This document shows positions 47,508 to 60,074 of a DNA stretch of 64,000 bases, one piece after another. Both the position numbers and the translations under genes were made by a program. Numbering within the stretch: the stretch's first letter is position 1; each line of letters opens with the position of its first letter. Below the pieces are notes generated by a model. It was not told the DNA's origin, searched no databases, and saw only the letters and a list, made by a program, of their open reading frames with translations. This stretch comes from Aricia agestis (Eukaryota; Arthropoda; Insecta; Lepidoptera; Lycaenidae), in contig NC_056408.1 of NCBI RefSeq assembly GCF_905147365.1, positions 12,462,001-12,526,000 on the forward strand. The letters are read 5' to 3'.

Positions 47508-48566
47508 TTAGTCTAGTAACAACTCTATATTGAACATGTTTTGCAGTTCTGATCTCTTAAAGTCTGGGGCAATTATAAATGGACATAGGTAGAAAGATAA
47601 TTCTTTAAGATTAGGAGCATTGGTTTTGATAATTTTAGCAACTTGCATAGTTACATGTAGACATCTCGACAAGCTTAAGTAGGTAAGGTTTTGAAAAATA
47701 TTGTTTGAGAAGAAAGCAATTAACGCATTTGTAGAGAAGTACCCGTGACGTAATTTCAAAGAGTGTAAATTTTTCAATCTATACAAATGAAGTAAACTCG
47801 AGTCGAACAAAGTTTTACAAGTCATGATGTGGAGAACTTGGAGGTGCCTACACTTGGATATAGAACGCATGATATCATCGTTCAATGTGTCCCCGTATAT
47901 ATGCAGGGCTCGTAAAGTGTTTTGTTTAGTTTTCAATAAATTCTCCAAAAATTCTGCAGGGATATTTTTCATCTTTTCCATATTGATTCTATCTAAGTGG
48001 ACACACTGCAGCATGCTGTACAGACTACCATGCGTCAATGCAAAGTTTGATAATATCAAAGTTTCCAGATGCTTTAATTTCTCAAATGGCAAATGATAAA
48101 CAAAATTGCCATTCCCGTTTTCTGCATTTTGTACTATCAATGAATTGCGAAAACTCAAAAATTTTAAATTAGGCCAATGACCTAGATCATCGAATATACA
48201 GCTGTCCACCTGGGATATACTTATTTCTAAATGGGTCAAATTAGGACAGTAGCTTATTAATGATGTCCTAACTTGAGAATACAATTTAAAATACTGCAAT
48301 TTGACATTTTTTAAGTATTTAGAAACAAAAGGCACAATACTATCACTGATTCTCACATAGTTCTTCATACATACTATTAGTCGTGTATTGTCCCACACGC
48401 ATGGAGTCAAACATAGCTGCTGCCATCTCATACACACATTCGCCACAGACAACAGAGACTCAAAATCTATCATAGAAAAAATATAAATAAGTAATTCATT
48501 TGGCAGATCATTTACAGTGAGTGTGTGAGAATGTGACGGCGAACCACTCATCTCCAGGTGCACCAT
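47508..48566 (-). CDS. F-box / leucine-rich-repeat protein
   Basis: A 352-residue intact reading frame. Residues 19-60 form an F-box (NDLPNELLIYIFSMIDFESL, then VCMRWQQLC and a Trp), the module that binds Skp1 in SCF ubiquitin ligases. The rest is a series of irregular leucine-rich repeats, for example LTHLEISISQ, LETLILSNF, LQVLHIMTC, LHSLKLRHGY, LTYLSLSRC and LKELSFYLC, which usually hold the substrate. An in-frame TAA five codons upstream fixes the longest start at 48566; Met6 at 48551 is an alternative. The gene is convergent with FARSB (3' ends about 1.2 kb apart). A 5' UTR intron is likely: acceptor at 48599-48600 (ttttctag on the minus strand) and donors at 48831 or 48820. The F-box/LRR class is clear; the exact ortholog and substrate are unknown. 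Confidence 0.9.
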   Translation of the reverse strand: MVHLEMSGSPSHSHTLTVNDLPNELLIYIFSMIDFESLLSVANVCMRWQQLCLTPCVWDNTRLIVCMKNYVRISDSIVPFVSKYLKNVKLQYFKLYSQVRTSLISYCPNLTHLEISISQVDSCIFDDLGHWPNLKFLSFRNSLIVQNAENGNGNFVYHLPFEKLKHLETLILSNFALTHGSLYSMLQCVHLDRINMEKMKNIPAEFLENLLKTKQNTLRALHIYGDTLNDDIMRSISKCRHLQVLHIMTCKTLFDSSLLHLYRLKNLHSLKLRHGYFSTNALIAFFSNNIFQNLTYLSLSRCLHVTMQVAKIIKTNAPNLKELSFYLCPFIIAPDFKRSELQNMFNIELLLD

Positions 48567-48597
48567 CCTCGTTTACAACTGCCAACTCTTTGGTAGT

Positions 48598-48900
48598 CCT
48601 AGAAAATTATTGTTTTTTTTATTTAGGCTTTACCTGCATTTATCCACATGTATAATGTTTGCAGTTAATTTCTTTAATGTAAACATATGATTTTGTTATT
48701 TTTGTATGATGTATTATGAAGATTGAAGTATCACCAAAAGTAAGTGACAAAATATAAGAACTGATTTGTGAGTTTACAGAATTGTAAATGCAATGTAATA
48801 AATAGTTACGCATAACATACCTCGGGATTACCTTGCTTCCTATTCGAGAATATTGTACTGTTTGCTTTAGTAAAAACATAATTTATGGAAACTTCAACTA
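48598..48900 (-). promoter_or_regulatory. Probable 5' UTR exon, intron and uORF of the F-box gene
   Basis: On the minus strand an ATG at 48879 opens a short frame that reaches a donor AAG|GTAATC (48832/48831); GAG|GTATGT nearby is a second option. The acceptor TTTTCTAG ends at 48599. With the first donor, the upstream frame ends at TGA 48550-48548, overlapping Met6 of the F-box protein as ATGA. This is inferred from sequence signals only. Confidence 0.35.
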
Positions 48901-49481
48901 AACGATAGTTAGACGTTTCTCGTTTCTCTATTTATGTAGGATCTTTATTTTCCATTTCAGGATCATCTAGGCATTTTATAAAAATTATTAAGGTAAAAAT
49001 ATAAATTAAATTCTATTTAAAAATAACTTTCATCTTTGACTTTGATGATACTATTTTTATTTTGACGTTATGTTGACGGTTAATGTGTTTTCGATTACTA
49101 GTCCCAGTAGTATATTCAGCTCGATTTGACATCTCTGTAGCCAATCAAATCTCGTTAAATTGCAATGATCAGTAGATATTCCAATTATGGAACACGCTTT
49201 TTCATATCAGGATTGACGTTTGACAACCGCATTTGACTGTGTTTTTTTTTTATTTCAAATACTTTTTGTACCTAGATAAGGGGGTAAGTTGGTAAGGTTT
49301 TTTGTAAGATTTGTTTGTTTCGCAGTCAGCAATTTGCCGTGGCAGTCGTGGCACGCTCCACAAATTTTATTAATCATGATAATAGTATGATAATAGGAAA
49401 ACAAAATGTATGGAATCGTATGCGCGCCTGTCTTATGTGTCAATGGCAGGCAGGTATTACACGCATCAATATTTAAAATCG
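48901..49481. other. Intergenic upstream of the F-box gene
   Basis: No gene or recognised repeat. Confidence 0.45.
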
Positions 49482-49969
49482 GTGACAGTTCTCATATTCC
49501 TTGCTACGGTTTTTTACAAGAAAACAAAAAAAAAAAACAAAATGTAATAAATTATATTCTATCTACAAAAAAAAATGTTTTCTATACTTACATAATATGT
49601 AGTTGTAAATGAATAAAAATGAAAAGTTGCTAAATGCTAACTTATTAATATAAAATTATATTCTTAACTGTGAAATACGAGTATAAAATTATTGTTACGA
49701 AAACATTTGAACATAATAAGCATGAAATGGAACCTATGTCAATAGAGATTGACACTGTTGATTGAACAAATTGATAAAAAAGGGCGGCCATCTTAAATCG
49801 CCGGAACCACTGAAATGAATGTCAGTACGAAATCGATAATTTCGATTGCAATTCCTTTACGAAGTGATTCGATATTTTTAAATTATCGATTAATTTTTGT
49901 TAGGTAACTTCCCTACTATTGTCAATTATGATGTGCCACGCATATTATCTTATTAACGCACAAACTATA
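49482..49969. mobile_element. TATAGTTTGTGCG MITE, copy C (inverted)
   Basis: The left part is reverse complement of copy A (CCTTGCTACGG, TGCTAAATGCTAACTTATTA), while the terminal 30 bp on that side are replaced. The right end is intact, ACGCACAAACTATA at 49956-49969. Confidence 0.7.
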
Positions 49970-49970
49970 G

Positions 49971-50002
49971 CCATAGCCCATAGCAGCTGCTATGGGCTAT
50001 GG
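49971..50002. repeat. Perfect 32-bp palindrome
   Basis: CCATAGCCCATAGCAG followed directly by its reverse complement, abutting the MITE end. Confidence 0.85.
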
Positions 50003-50052
50003 ATATAGTTATATATACTATGAACTACTATCCCTAAGCGTAACTTATTATT

Positions 50053-50054
<2 letters not shown>

Positions 50055-50143
<89 letters not shown>
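50055..50143. repeat. (AT)n microsatellite, about 89 bp
   Basis: Uninterrupted AT dinucleotides. Confidence 0.95.
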
Positions 50144-50144
<1 letters not shown>

Positions 50145-52914
50145 CCACCCCGGAGTTGATATTGCGTCCTACATGGCGGTTTTTACCGATGATATTGCGT
50201 CCGACTGACTTGTTGCATCCTGTATACGGACGCAAGATTGACCATCTCTCAAATTCAGCCAGAAGTAGTGTTAAGGTTAGTACAATGGCTGGGTGAAATA
50301 TTGGCATGGACGTTGTTTTGTCACCGGAGTGCTTTTCGGCGTATTTCTTAGTTCCGCTATTTGGCGCGCGAATTTTGGAGGTCGCTACTGTGCGCCGTAT
50401 ATCGGTGGCGTATATTCGATACTTTGTTTACGTATAACACGCCGATAATGTGGATTCCTGTATATAATAAAGTTTTTATCAATTCTAATGTGTGATTTAA
50501 TTACGTCCCACAAAACGACATCGTCCCAGAGGAGACGCGGGGGTGACAGAGGCGAGGGGGCGGAGTTCGCACGCGACATGCAAGGGCATGTTTTTGTTTA
50601 TATTTTTTGCCGGCCAGCGCGGACGTAATGACGCTTGTGGTATGAATATTGTGTAGTGGGGCGAATATTTGAGAGAGACTAAATTCATGTCTTCAAAGTT
50701 GGGTTCACAACGCCTTCGTAAATTTGATGTAACATTACACATTTCAATGTCTAATTAACTTACAAAAATGCTGCTAAAACTATTTGAAAGTAGAGTTAAT
50801 ATTTCAAAAGTTATTATAAAAAAAAGTACCAAATTATGAAATTTTTGCGTGTCGTTTCGATACTGCCGCTTTCAATTTATTATTTATAAAAAAAAAATGA
50901 GCTAGAAAGGATTAAAAATTTAATGTTAATTTGAAGATAAAGAAGAGAAGAATCCGATACCAACAAATAACACATCAACTTACATTAAATAACTAAAAAT
51001 TATAATTTTAAAATGTTCATAAAATTCGCGTCATTGTCCTGCGCATTGTTTGTTTTAAATGCCTTGCCGATATACTCAACGTGACGGGTTGAAACCTATT
51101 TTGCGATAAAATCTGCTGGCTCACTTTATTTGATCGCAGTGCTTTGGTGTGGATAAAGGTCTTCGTTTTATGCTCTCTCTCTCTCTTTGAAATACGTTCT
51201 ACAAAAATTTCCAAATAAGACGTCATTTACATTTCTCGACTGTGCCAACATTTGTCTGTTTTTCACTACTTTTTTTATACCAAGTTATAAAGGCCCGCAA
51301 CATTTCTAAGTTCTTAATAATTTTCTTTATCGCAATACTTAATTATAAACGAATTTAGTGAATTCCTCATTTTCCTGAACGTCTTTTTCCTGAATAGCCC
51401 TAAAAACATAATGACGATCATTCAGAATAATGATTAAATCTGTAACTGTATTTCAGGAAAACAGGAACAAATATATCGAATCGATGCAATGTCGATATTA
51501 CAATTAGGTAGTTATTTGACACATTTTCGAAAAATAGTAGTAGAATAGTAAGAAAAGTAGTAAAAATGTTATCTACACTTCAATATTATAAAGCAGGAGA
51601 GGTTGTTTGTTTGTTTGAACGCGTTAATCTCAGGAACTACTAGTCCGATTTGAAAAATTCTTTCAGTGTTAGATAGCCCATTTATCGAGGAAGGCTATAA
51701 GCAATATTTTATCACGCTAAGAATAATAGAAGCGAAGAAATAGAGGAAAATGTGGAAAAAACGGAGGGAAATTATTTGAAAGGGCTTATTTGAACGCGCT
51801 TATTTCAGGAACTACTGGTCCGATTTGAAAAATTCTTTCAGTGTTAGATTGTCGTGTCAATGGTTGTCGTGATTGATGTAGATCGTTTTTTTTTAAAAGA
51901 AGTGATTTTAAAAACTATTTTAAAGACAAAATAAAATGGCCTTGGCCGTCGACCCATTTTGTAATACAAAAAAAATGTTTTAATTGTGGTGCAACGACCA
52001 AGAATAATATCAATATTATTACAAATAATTTTGTTCTACCTATGAAACGAAAGAACATAAAATCGCTTTATAAATCTTCATTTTTCTGGTGCAGCATATT
52101 TATTTACAAATAAATATGCAATTTACGATCATTATCCTGACGTCCAGTGTCCTGTTTGTTGTTGAACTGTTTATATACTTACCTGTCTAAAAGTATTTTG
52201 GATCGATTGTATTAACTACTATGTCCCTACCTACATACCTACGTATATGATTTTCTTTGATAAGTACTTACCTATTGTATATTTTAAACAAAAGCCCAGT
52301 GAGTGAGTTTAGACTGCGAATTGGGTTGGGACTAATGTATTTTTAAATATCTATACTTACTAATATTGTAGAGACGAAATATTTAATCGTTTGCTTTTTA
52401 CTATTTAACTTACGAGTTACGAGACTACTGAACCAATTTAAATAATTCTTTCGCTATTAGAAAGCCACGGTAATGAGAAAATAGCCCAAAGTGCATCGAA
52501 ACTCAACGTCAAGTGGTTACCGGGTCATGGGCTAGGCTGTACACTGTACAGTGTTCTGAGATTTTTTTTAAATCTTAACTTTGTTCATTCATAAATCGAC
52601 ACCCTTGACAAGATTTACAGTAACTGTGATGGCATACTTATAATAATAATAATGTACTTTTATTCAGCTCGATAACATAAAAACCTTAATCTAGACAATT
52701 ACAATATGCAAATTATTTTATTTTCAATGGTTTTTTAAATTAGAATGTTAAGATCGCAACCGGCAGCTTAGCTAGGTTACAGTATAACCTGTGTTAAAGC
52801 CACCGGACCCTTTCCCAACTACTGATCGCATATCGCTGATTTTACATTTCAGGCAATTAAAATTAGATTACAAATCAAATCAATGTTTAAAATTAATCAA
52901 ACTTGATACAATAA
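50144..52914. other. Intergenic; LINE/SINE tail fragments only
   Basis: Positions 51585-51870 hold two direct copies of TTTGAACGCG[T/C]...CAGGAACTACT[A/G]GTCCGATTTGAAA, matching 45660-45720. A GC patch lies at 50515-50640. No gene seen. Confidence 0.5.
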
Positions 52915-53289
52915 ACGGGGGCGGTGGTTACTCGCGTCCGTAGGAATTACCTTTTACTACCCTACACGTGTCCCCCGGGTGGTGCTAAACGAGTAACAAC
53001 GCCGAGTCTCAGGCGGCGGATATGATAACCTGACTCCTAGGCAGTAGTGGCCTTGAGGACTAAATACCCTCAAAAAGTCTAGCGCGAAAAGCAACGGGAA
53101 ACTACCGCGACTATAATCCCAAGAAAACCACCATGATTAAGAACGCCACCAGAGATAATATGATGTCATGCGACCCCACTAACGCTCGGCGCCAGCTTGG
53201 TTCCGGGCCGACTGGTGTGAAATTGGCTACCGGCTGCAGTTGGAAACATAACATCTTACTCTAGCAAACTAACACCCAAGGGAAGGGCA

Positions 53290-54273
53290 ATAACAATAGG
53301 AACCTGGAATGTCCGTGGACTTTTAAGGCCAGGAAAAATCGAAGTTGTTGAAGCGGAGATGGAGCGCTATAATCTGGCTATACTAGGATTGAGTGAGACC
53401 CATGTCGAAGATAACGGATACCACATCACACCTGAAGGAAATATGGTAATCTACTCTGACAGGCAAGACAATAGTTTTAGTGGTGTGGGCTTCATAGTTG
53501 CTAGCTGGCTACGAGACAAGGTATTGGGGTATAATACCATCAACAATAGAATTATATCCTTAAAAATTTCAGCCCATCCACACCCAATTAACTTTGTACA
53601 GGTCTATGCGCCGACCACTGCAGCCACCGAAGAAGAGATGGAGGAATTTTACCACGAGCTAGAATTAACCTGCAAAGCGTTACCAAAGAAGGAATGTACT
53701 ATCATCCTGGGAGACTTTAATGCTAAGATAGGGCACACTGATAATGATCAACACCTAAGGAATGTTATTGGGGAATACGGCTTAGGAGCCCGCAACAGTC
53801 GAGGTGAGATGTTGTTAGAGTTTTGCATTGAAAAAGGACTATTCGTAACTAACACGGCATATAAACAACATCCAAGACGCTTATGGACATGGCGATCGCC
53901 AACAGGTCATAAAAATCAGATTGACTTCATATTAATCAGCAGCAGATGGAAGTCGTGCATAACTCTCTCAAAGACTTTTCCGGGTGCAGATTGTGGCAGC
54001 GACCATCAGCTGTTAATAGCTCAATACAGAGTCCGCCTCAAAGTAGTTTCAAAGCCTCCACCATCCAAAAATATTCTTCTAACACAAGAAGCGAAAGCTT
54101 TTGAGGACACACTACAAACTCGACTGGACAGTGAAACGTATTGCCCATTTGACTCAGCCAATACATCATGGAATCAGCTTAAGGCCGCATTAGAAGAGAC
54201 AACTAGAACAATCACAAATGGACGGAAAGTAAAACACCTAGGGTGTTTTACTTTCCGTCCATCATTCATCTGA
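53290..54273 (+). pseudogene. Retrotransposon endonuclease domain
   Basis: This is the exonuclease-endonuclease-phosphatase fold of RTE-type LINEs, which nicks the target. Visible motifs: GTWNVRGL (53299-53322, upstream of the first in-frame ATG at 53359), LGLSETHVED, VYAPTT, ILGDFNAKIG, IDFILIS and the catalytic GSDHQLL (near 54000). The frame is stopped at 54271-54273 just after a 45-bp quasi-palindrome (54218-54262). Confidence 0.85.
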
Positions 54274-54277
54274 GTGA

Positions 54278-56157
54278 ATGACCACTTGGGAGGCAATCGC
54301 ACAAAGAAAGGCTCTAAAGACTGGAGGAATTCGTTCAAAGGAAGAACAACAGCGATACTCTGAACTTGACTCACTAGTACAGCGTCTCTGTAGACATGAC
54401 AAGAATGCATATATCAATTCCATAATAGAGATATACAAACACACTCTGATACCCTACATCCAAGAGACATGTTCCAAAAGGTAAAAATTCTCACACGGGA
54501 ACGAAAATCAAAATATTGGAACATAGAAGATTAAAAGGGTAACCTGTTTTTAGACAAGAACCAAGTGATGACAAGATGGAGGAACTACTGCCAAGACCTG
54601 TACAAATATGACGCTGATGAACCTGACACTAGATTAGATTTTACAGATAAAGAACCCGACATCGTTCTCCATGAAGTAGAAGCAGCTATAAATAAGCTCA
54701 AAACAAAAGCTTGCGGTGGAGATGGTATACAGGCACAAGTGCTTAAGAGCTTGGGTAAGTCTGTAATCAGAGTAATGCATTCAATATGTCTTAAAGTATG
54801 GAGAACAGGACAGTGGCCAGACGATTGGACATAATCTCTCGTGATACCACTACATAAGAAAGGGTCGACTAAAAAGTGTGAAAATTATCGGACCATCTCA
54901 CTAATTTCACACGCCAGTAAGATTCTTCTCCATGTTATAAACAACAGATTGGCACACTATATAACTAGACAGATATCCAAAGAGCAGGCGGGATTCGTAA
55001 AGGGCAGGGGTACCCGAGAACAAATCCTAAACATCCGTCAGCTGATAGAAAAGAACAGAGAATTCAATGTCCCAATAGTACTCTGTTTTGTGGATTACGC
55101 TAAGGCCTTTGACTGCATCGTCTGGTCCAAAATGCTGGAGGTGATGAGAGAGTTGGGCGTCCCCGATCATCTCATATTTTTGGTACAAAACCTCTATCTG
55201 GAAGGTCGATCAAGGGTGCGATTAGACAATGATCTGTCAGAGCCGTTTGCTACAGAGCGTGGTGTCAGACAGGGTTGCATCCTCTCTCCACAGCTGTTCA
55301 ACCTCGTAGGCGAATATATAATGCGTCGAGTGTTGGAAGATTGGGAGGATGGTATTAAAATTAACGGATACCTTCTCAACAACCTAAGGTTCGCTGACGA
55401 CACCACGCTTATAAGTACTTGCAAAGTGAAACTAGCGCGGCTCGAAAAGATTAGTCGAGACTTTGGCCTCCAAATCAATCGCAATAAAACCAAACTGATG
55501 TACGTCGATAAGCTGAACCAAATACAAAAGACATCCTTACTACAAGATCTCCAACCCGTAGAGGAGTTTGTCTACCTGGGATCGTTGATTAGCAACAATG
55601 GTAACTGCGAGAGGGAGGTTGTCCGACGGGCTCAGATGGCTAAATCTGCGGTTGGGCGCTTAGAAAAGATATGGAAGAATAAGAACATCTATCGTAGCAC
55701 AAAAATAACACTAATGCGTTCCCTAATCTTTTCAATATTTTTATATGCCTCCGAGACATGGACACTAAAAGCACGTACTCGAGCTAAGATTGACGCTTTT
55801 GAAATGTGGTGCTGGCGTAAAATGCTCGGCATCCCTTGGACCGCACACCGGACCAACACGTCTATACTTCAGCAACTCAAAATTACCACCCGCCTGTCCA
55901 CGCTTTGTCTACAACGATCACTTGCCTTTTTTGGCCACATAGCCCGCCGGGAGCCTAATAATCTTGAGAGTCTCATACTAGCTGGGCAATTAGAGGGGAA
56001 AAGAGGCAGAGGCAGAGTGGCTACACGATGGACAGACGCGATTGTCAAGGCTGCTGACTGCACGTTCCAGGAGGCATTTCATCAGGCCAAAAATAGAGAC
56101 AAGTGGAGAGCCCTATCCCAAAAAGCAAATTTTGGTGGTCACGTCCCTCAGCCATGA
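54278..56157 (+). pseudogene. Retrotransposon reverse transcriptase and C-terminal domain
   Basis: Frame 54278-54484 (a different frame) is the linker. From 54565 the RT begins (ACGGDGIQAQVLKSLG). An in-frame TAA at 54832-54834 interrupts it between WPDDWT and VIPLHKKGS. Then follow ENYRTISLISHASKIL, CFVDYAKAFDCIVW, GVRQGCILSPQLFNL and the catalytic LRFADDTTLI, then the C-terminal region (SETWTLKARTRAKIDAFEMW, LAFFGHIARREPNNLESL) to TGA 56155-56157. Confidence 0.85.
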
Positions 56158-56477
56158 GGATACGACTAGGAAGAAGAAGATACAATAAACAATACAAAAA
56201 ACGATCGAAACGATCTACATCAATCACGACAACCATGATTGACTATGACTATCACAGCACAGAACGCAACGTCGCGTCGTGTTTGCTTACGCGCGCGCGT
56301 TAACCAACTACTTACGAAAAAAATTATTATTATTGTGAACTTGTATTATAATCAAATACCGTCCTCTTTTTGTACAAAACAAATAAACAGAAATAATAGG
56401 TACTATTATAGATAATAACCATAATTTAAATTTACAAACAAAGTATATATATTGTTGTGTAATTTTTGTGTAGTTGT

Positions 56478-57471
56478 GTAAAACCAAACTGATGTACGTC
56501 GATAAGCTGAACCAAATACAAAAGACATCCTTACTACAAGATCTCCAACCCGTAGAGGAGTTTGTCTACCTGGGATCGTTGATTAGCAACAATGGTAACT
56601 GCGAGAGGGAGGTTGTCCGACGGGCTCAGATGGCTAAATCTGCGGTTGGGCGCTTAGAAAAGATATGGAAGAATAAGAACATCTATCGTAGCACAAAAAT
56701 AACACTAATGCGTTCCCTAATCTTTTCAATATTTTTATATGCCTCCGAGACATGGACACTAAAAGCACGTACTCGAGCTAAGATTGACGCTTTTGAAATG
56801 TGGTGCTGGCGTAAAATGCTCGGCATCCCTTGGACCGCACACCGGACCAACACGTCTATACTTCAGCAACTCAAAATTACCACCCGCCTGTCCACGCTTT
56901 GTCTACAACGATCACTTGCCTTTTTTGGCCACATAGCCCGCCGGGAGCCTAATAATCTTGAGAGTCTCATACTAGCTGGGCAATTAGAGGGGAAAAGAGG
57001 CAGAGGCAGAGTGGCTACACGATGGACAGACGCGATTGTCAAGGCTGCTGACTGCACGTTCCAGGAGGCATTTCATCAGGCCAAAAATAGAGACAAGTGG
57101 AGAGCCCTATCCCAAAAAGCAAATTTTGGTGGTCACGTCCCTCAGCCATGAGGATACGACTAGGAAGAAGAAGATACAATAAACAATACAAAAAACGATC
57201 GAAACGATCTACATCAATCACGACAACCATGATTGACTATGACTATCACAGCACAGAACGCAACGTCGCGTCGTGTTTGCTTACGCGCGCGCGTTAACCA
57301 ACTACTTACGAAAAAAATTATTATTATTGTGAACTTGTATTATAATCAAATACCGTCCTCTTTTTGTACAAAACAAATAAACAGAAATAATAGGTACTAT
57401 TATAGATAATAACCATAATTTAAATTTACAAACAAAGTATATATATTGTTGTGTAATTTTTGTGTAGTTGT
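56478..57471 (+). repeat. 994-bp tandem duplicate of the retrotransposon 3' end
   Basis: The sequence from AAACCAAACTGATGTACGTC (56481) repeats 55487-56477 with no difference noticed, including the C-terminal reading frame and the 3' UTR. The junction is GTAGTTGTGTA|AAACCAAAC. Confidence 0.9.
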
Positions 57472-57475
57472 GTAA

Positions 57476-59020
<1,545 letters not shown>

Positions 59021-59074
<54 letters not shown>
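59021..59074. repeat. (AT)n microsatellite, second array
   Basis: The AT repeat directly abuts the GTCGCAG TIR element. Confidence 0.95.
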
Positions 59075-59077
<3 letters not shown>

Positions 59078-60074
59078 GCAGCCGACTGCTTTAAATAGCC
59101 GTTCAATCAAACAGCTAGCCCTTTGACTGAACAACGACATTCAATCACACGGCTTTACGTCGTTTAGTCGACTTATTGACTACAACGTTCAACACTACAG
59201 CTAGACGACGCTTATGTTCGGGCCACACTAACGAGAAACGCCGATAATTATCTCGTTAATTCTAAAACATGTTATAGCATTGTCGCATTTAATTAGTGGC
59301 GTGTAAAGGCGATAATGCTATAACATGTTTTAGAATTAACGCGATAATTAACGGCGTTTCTCGTTAGTGTGGCCCGAACATTAGCCAACTGGTTTAATGG
59401 CAAATTAACTAGGGTGATAACCTAACCTACTTTTGGACTTTCTGGATTGTGTTTGTTTTTGTTTTAGCGGGGGGCTGCGCCCCCCAAGCCCCCCCTTTTA
59501 TTTGATGACGGTCGCCGGCTGCTGCCGCAGCACGCTCGCTGCGCTCGCTCGGCTCCCTCTGTGTTGTGGTCTAAGTTCTAACCTAACCTAACCAACTTTT
59601 GGACTTTCTGGATTTGTTTGTTTTTGTTTTGGCGGGGGGCTGTGCCCCCCGAACCCCCCTTTCGGGGTCGGTAAATCGGGTCAATAAATACCTTGGTGAT
59701 GTATTTCATAATCCCGTAATTTCTCCTCGAATATTTGTTGAAATTTTGATTCACTCGTATGTGCCTCCATAATTTTTGTCTCTTTAATAACACTTGTAAC
59801 TTTTATTAACTAATTTCTTTCCGAAAAACAACCACAAACAATACAACAAACACCTGCTATTTGACGCCATATTGTAAATAAAACGCACCTAGCGCCGCAG
59901 CGGTGCGCGCTGAACTACTTGAATTAGACGGCGGCTTTTGAATCAGCTGTAGTGTTGAACGTTTTGAGCGACTAAAATATTCAATCTAAAAGCTAGACGT
60001 GTGATTGAATGGCGTTGTTCAGTCAAAGGGCTAGCTGTTTGATTGAACGGCTATTTAAACCAGTCGGCTGCGAC
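59075..60074 (-). mobile_element. GTCGCAG TIR element, copy 2 (1000 bp) with gene-like insert
   Basis: The termini are GTCGCAGCCGACTG and CAGTCGGCTGCGAC; the flanks are AT-rich (ATATAT / ATATTT). It is inverted relative to copy 1. On the minus strand it has ATGGCGTCAAATAGCAGGTG and an intact ATG at 59770-59768 opening MEAHTSESKFQQIFEEKLRD, stopping after about 30 codons. A Harbinger-like MITE (59215-59381) is inserted in one TIR. Confidence 0.8.
59215..59381. mobile_element. TGTTCGGGCC foldback MITE, TTA target
   Basis: The arms TGTTCGGGCCACACTAACGA... are about 70 bp. TTA flanks at 59212-59214 and 59382-59384. Copy 1 of the host element gives the empty site (GATGTTTAGCCAAC, inverted at about 23340), confirming a 3-bp duplication typical of PIF/Harbinger. 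Confidence 0.85.

Larger units (their letters stand above)
52915..57475 (+). mobile_element. RTE-superfamily non-LTR retrotransposon, long but broken, with duplicated 3' end
   Basis: The 5' UTR (52915-53160) contains CGGGTGGTGCTAAACGAGTA. Then come an upstream segment (CDPTNARRQLGSG), the apurinic-type endonuclease, the RT, the C-terminal domain and a 3' UTR to about 56477. The last 994 bp are then repeated head-to-tail (56478-57471). Frameshifts and a nonsense codon inactivate it. Confidence 0.85.

Noticed and set aside
50055..50143. Ile-Tyr repeat peptide frames through AT arrays (also 58756-58868)
   Set aside because: They are translation of an AT microsatellite, not a gene.
55194..55493. 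99-codon minus-strand frame
   Set aside because: It is antisense to the RT catalytic region of the 52.9-57.5 kb element.
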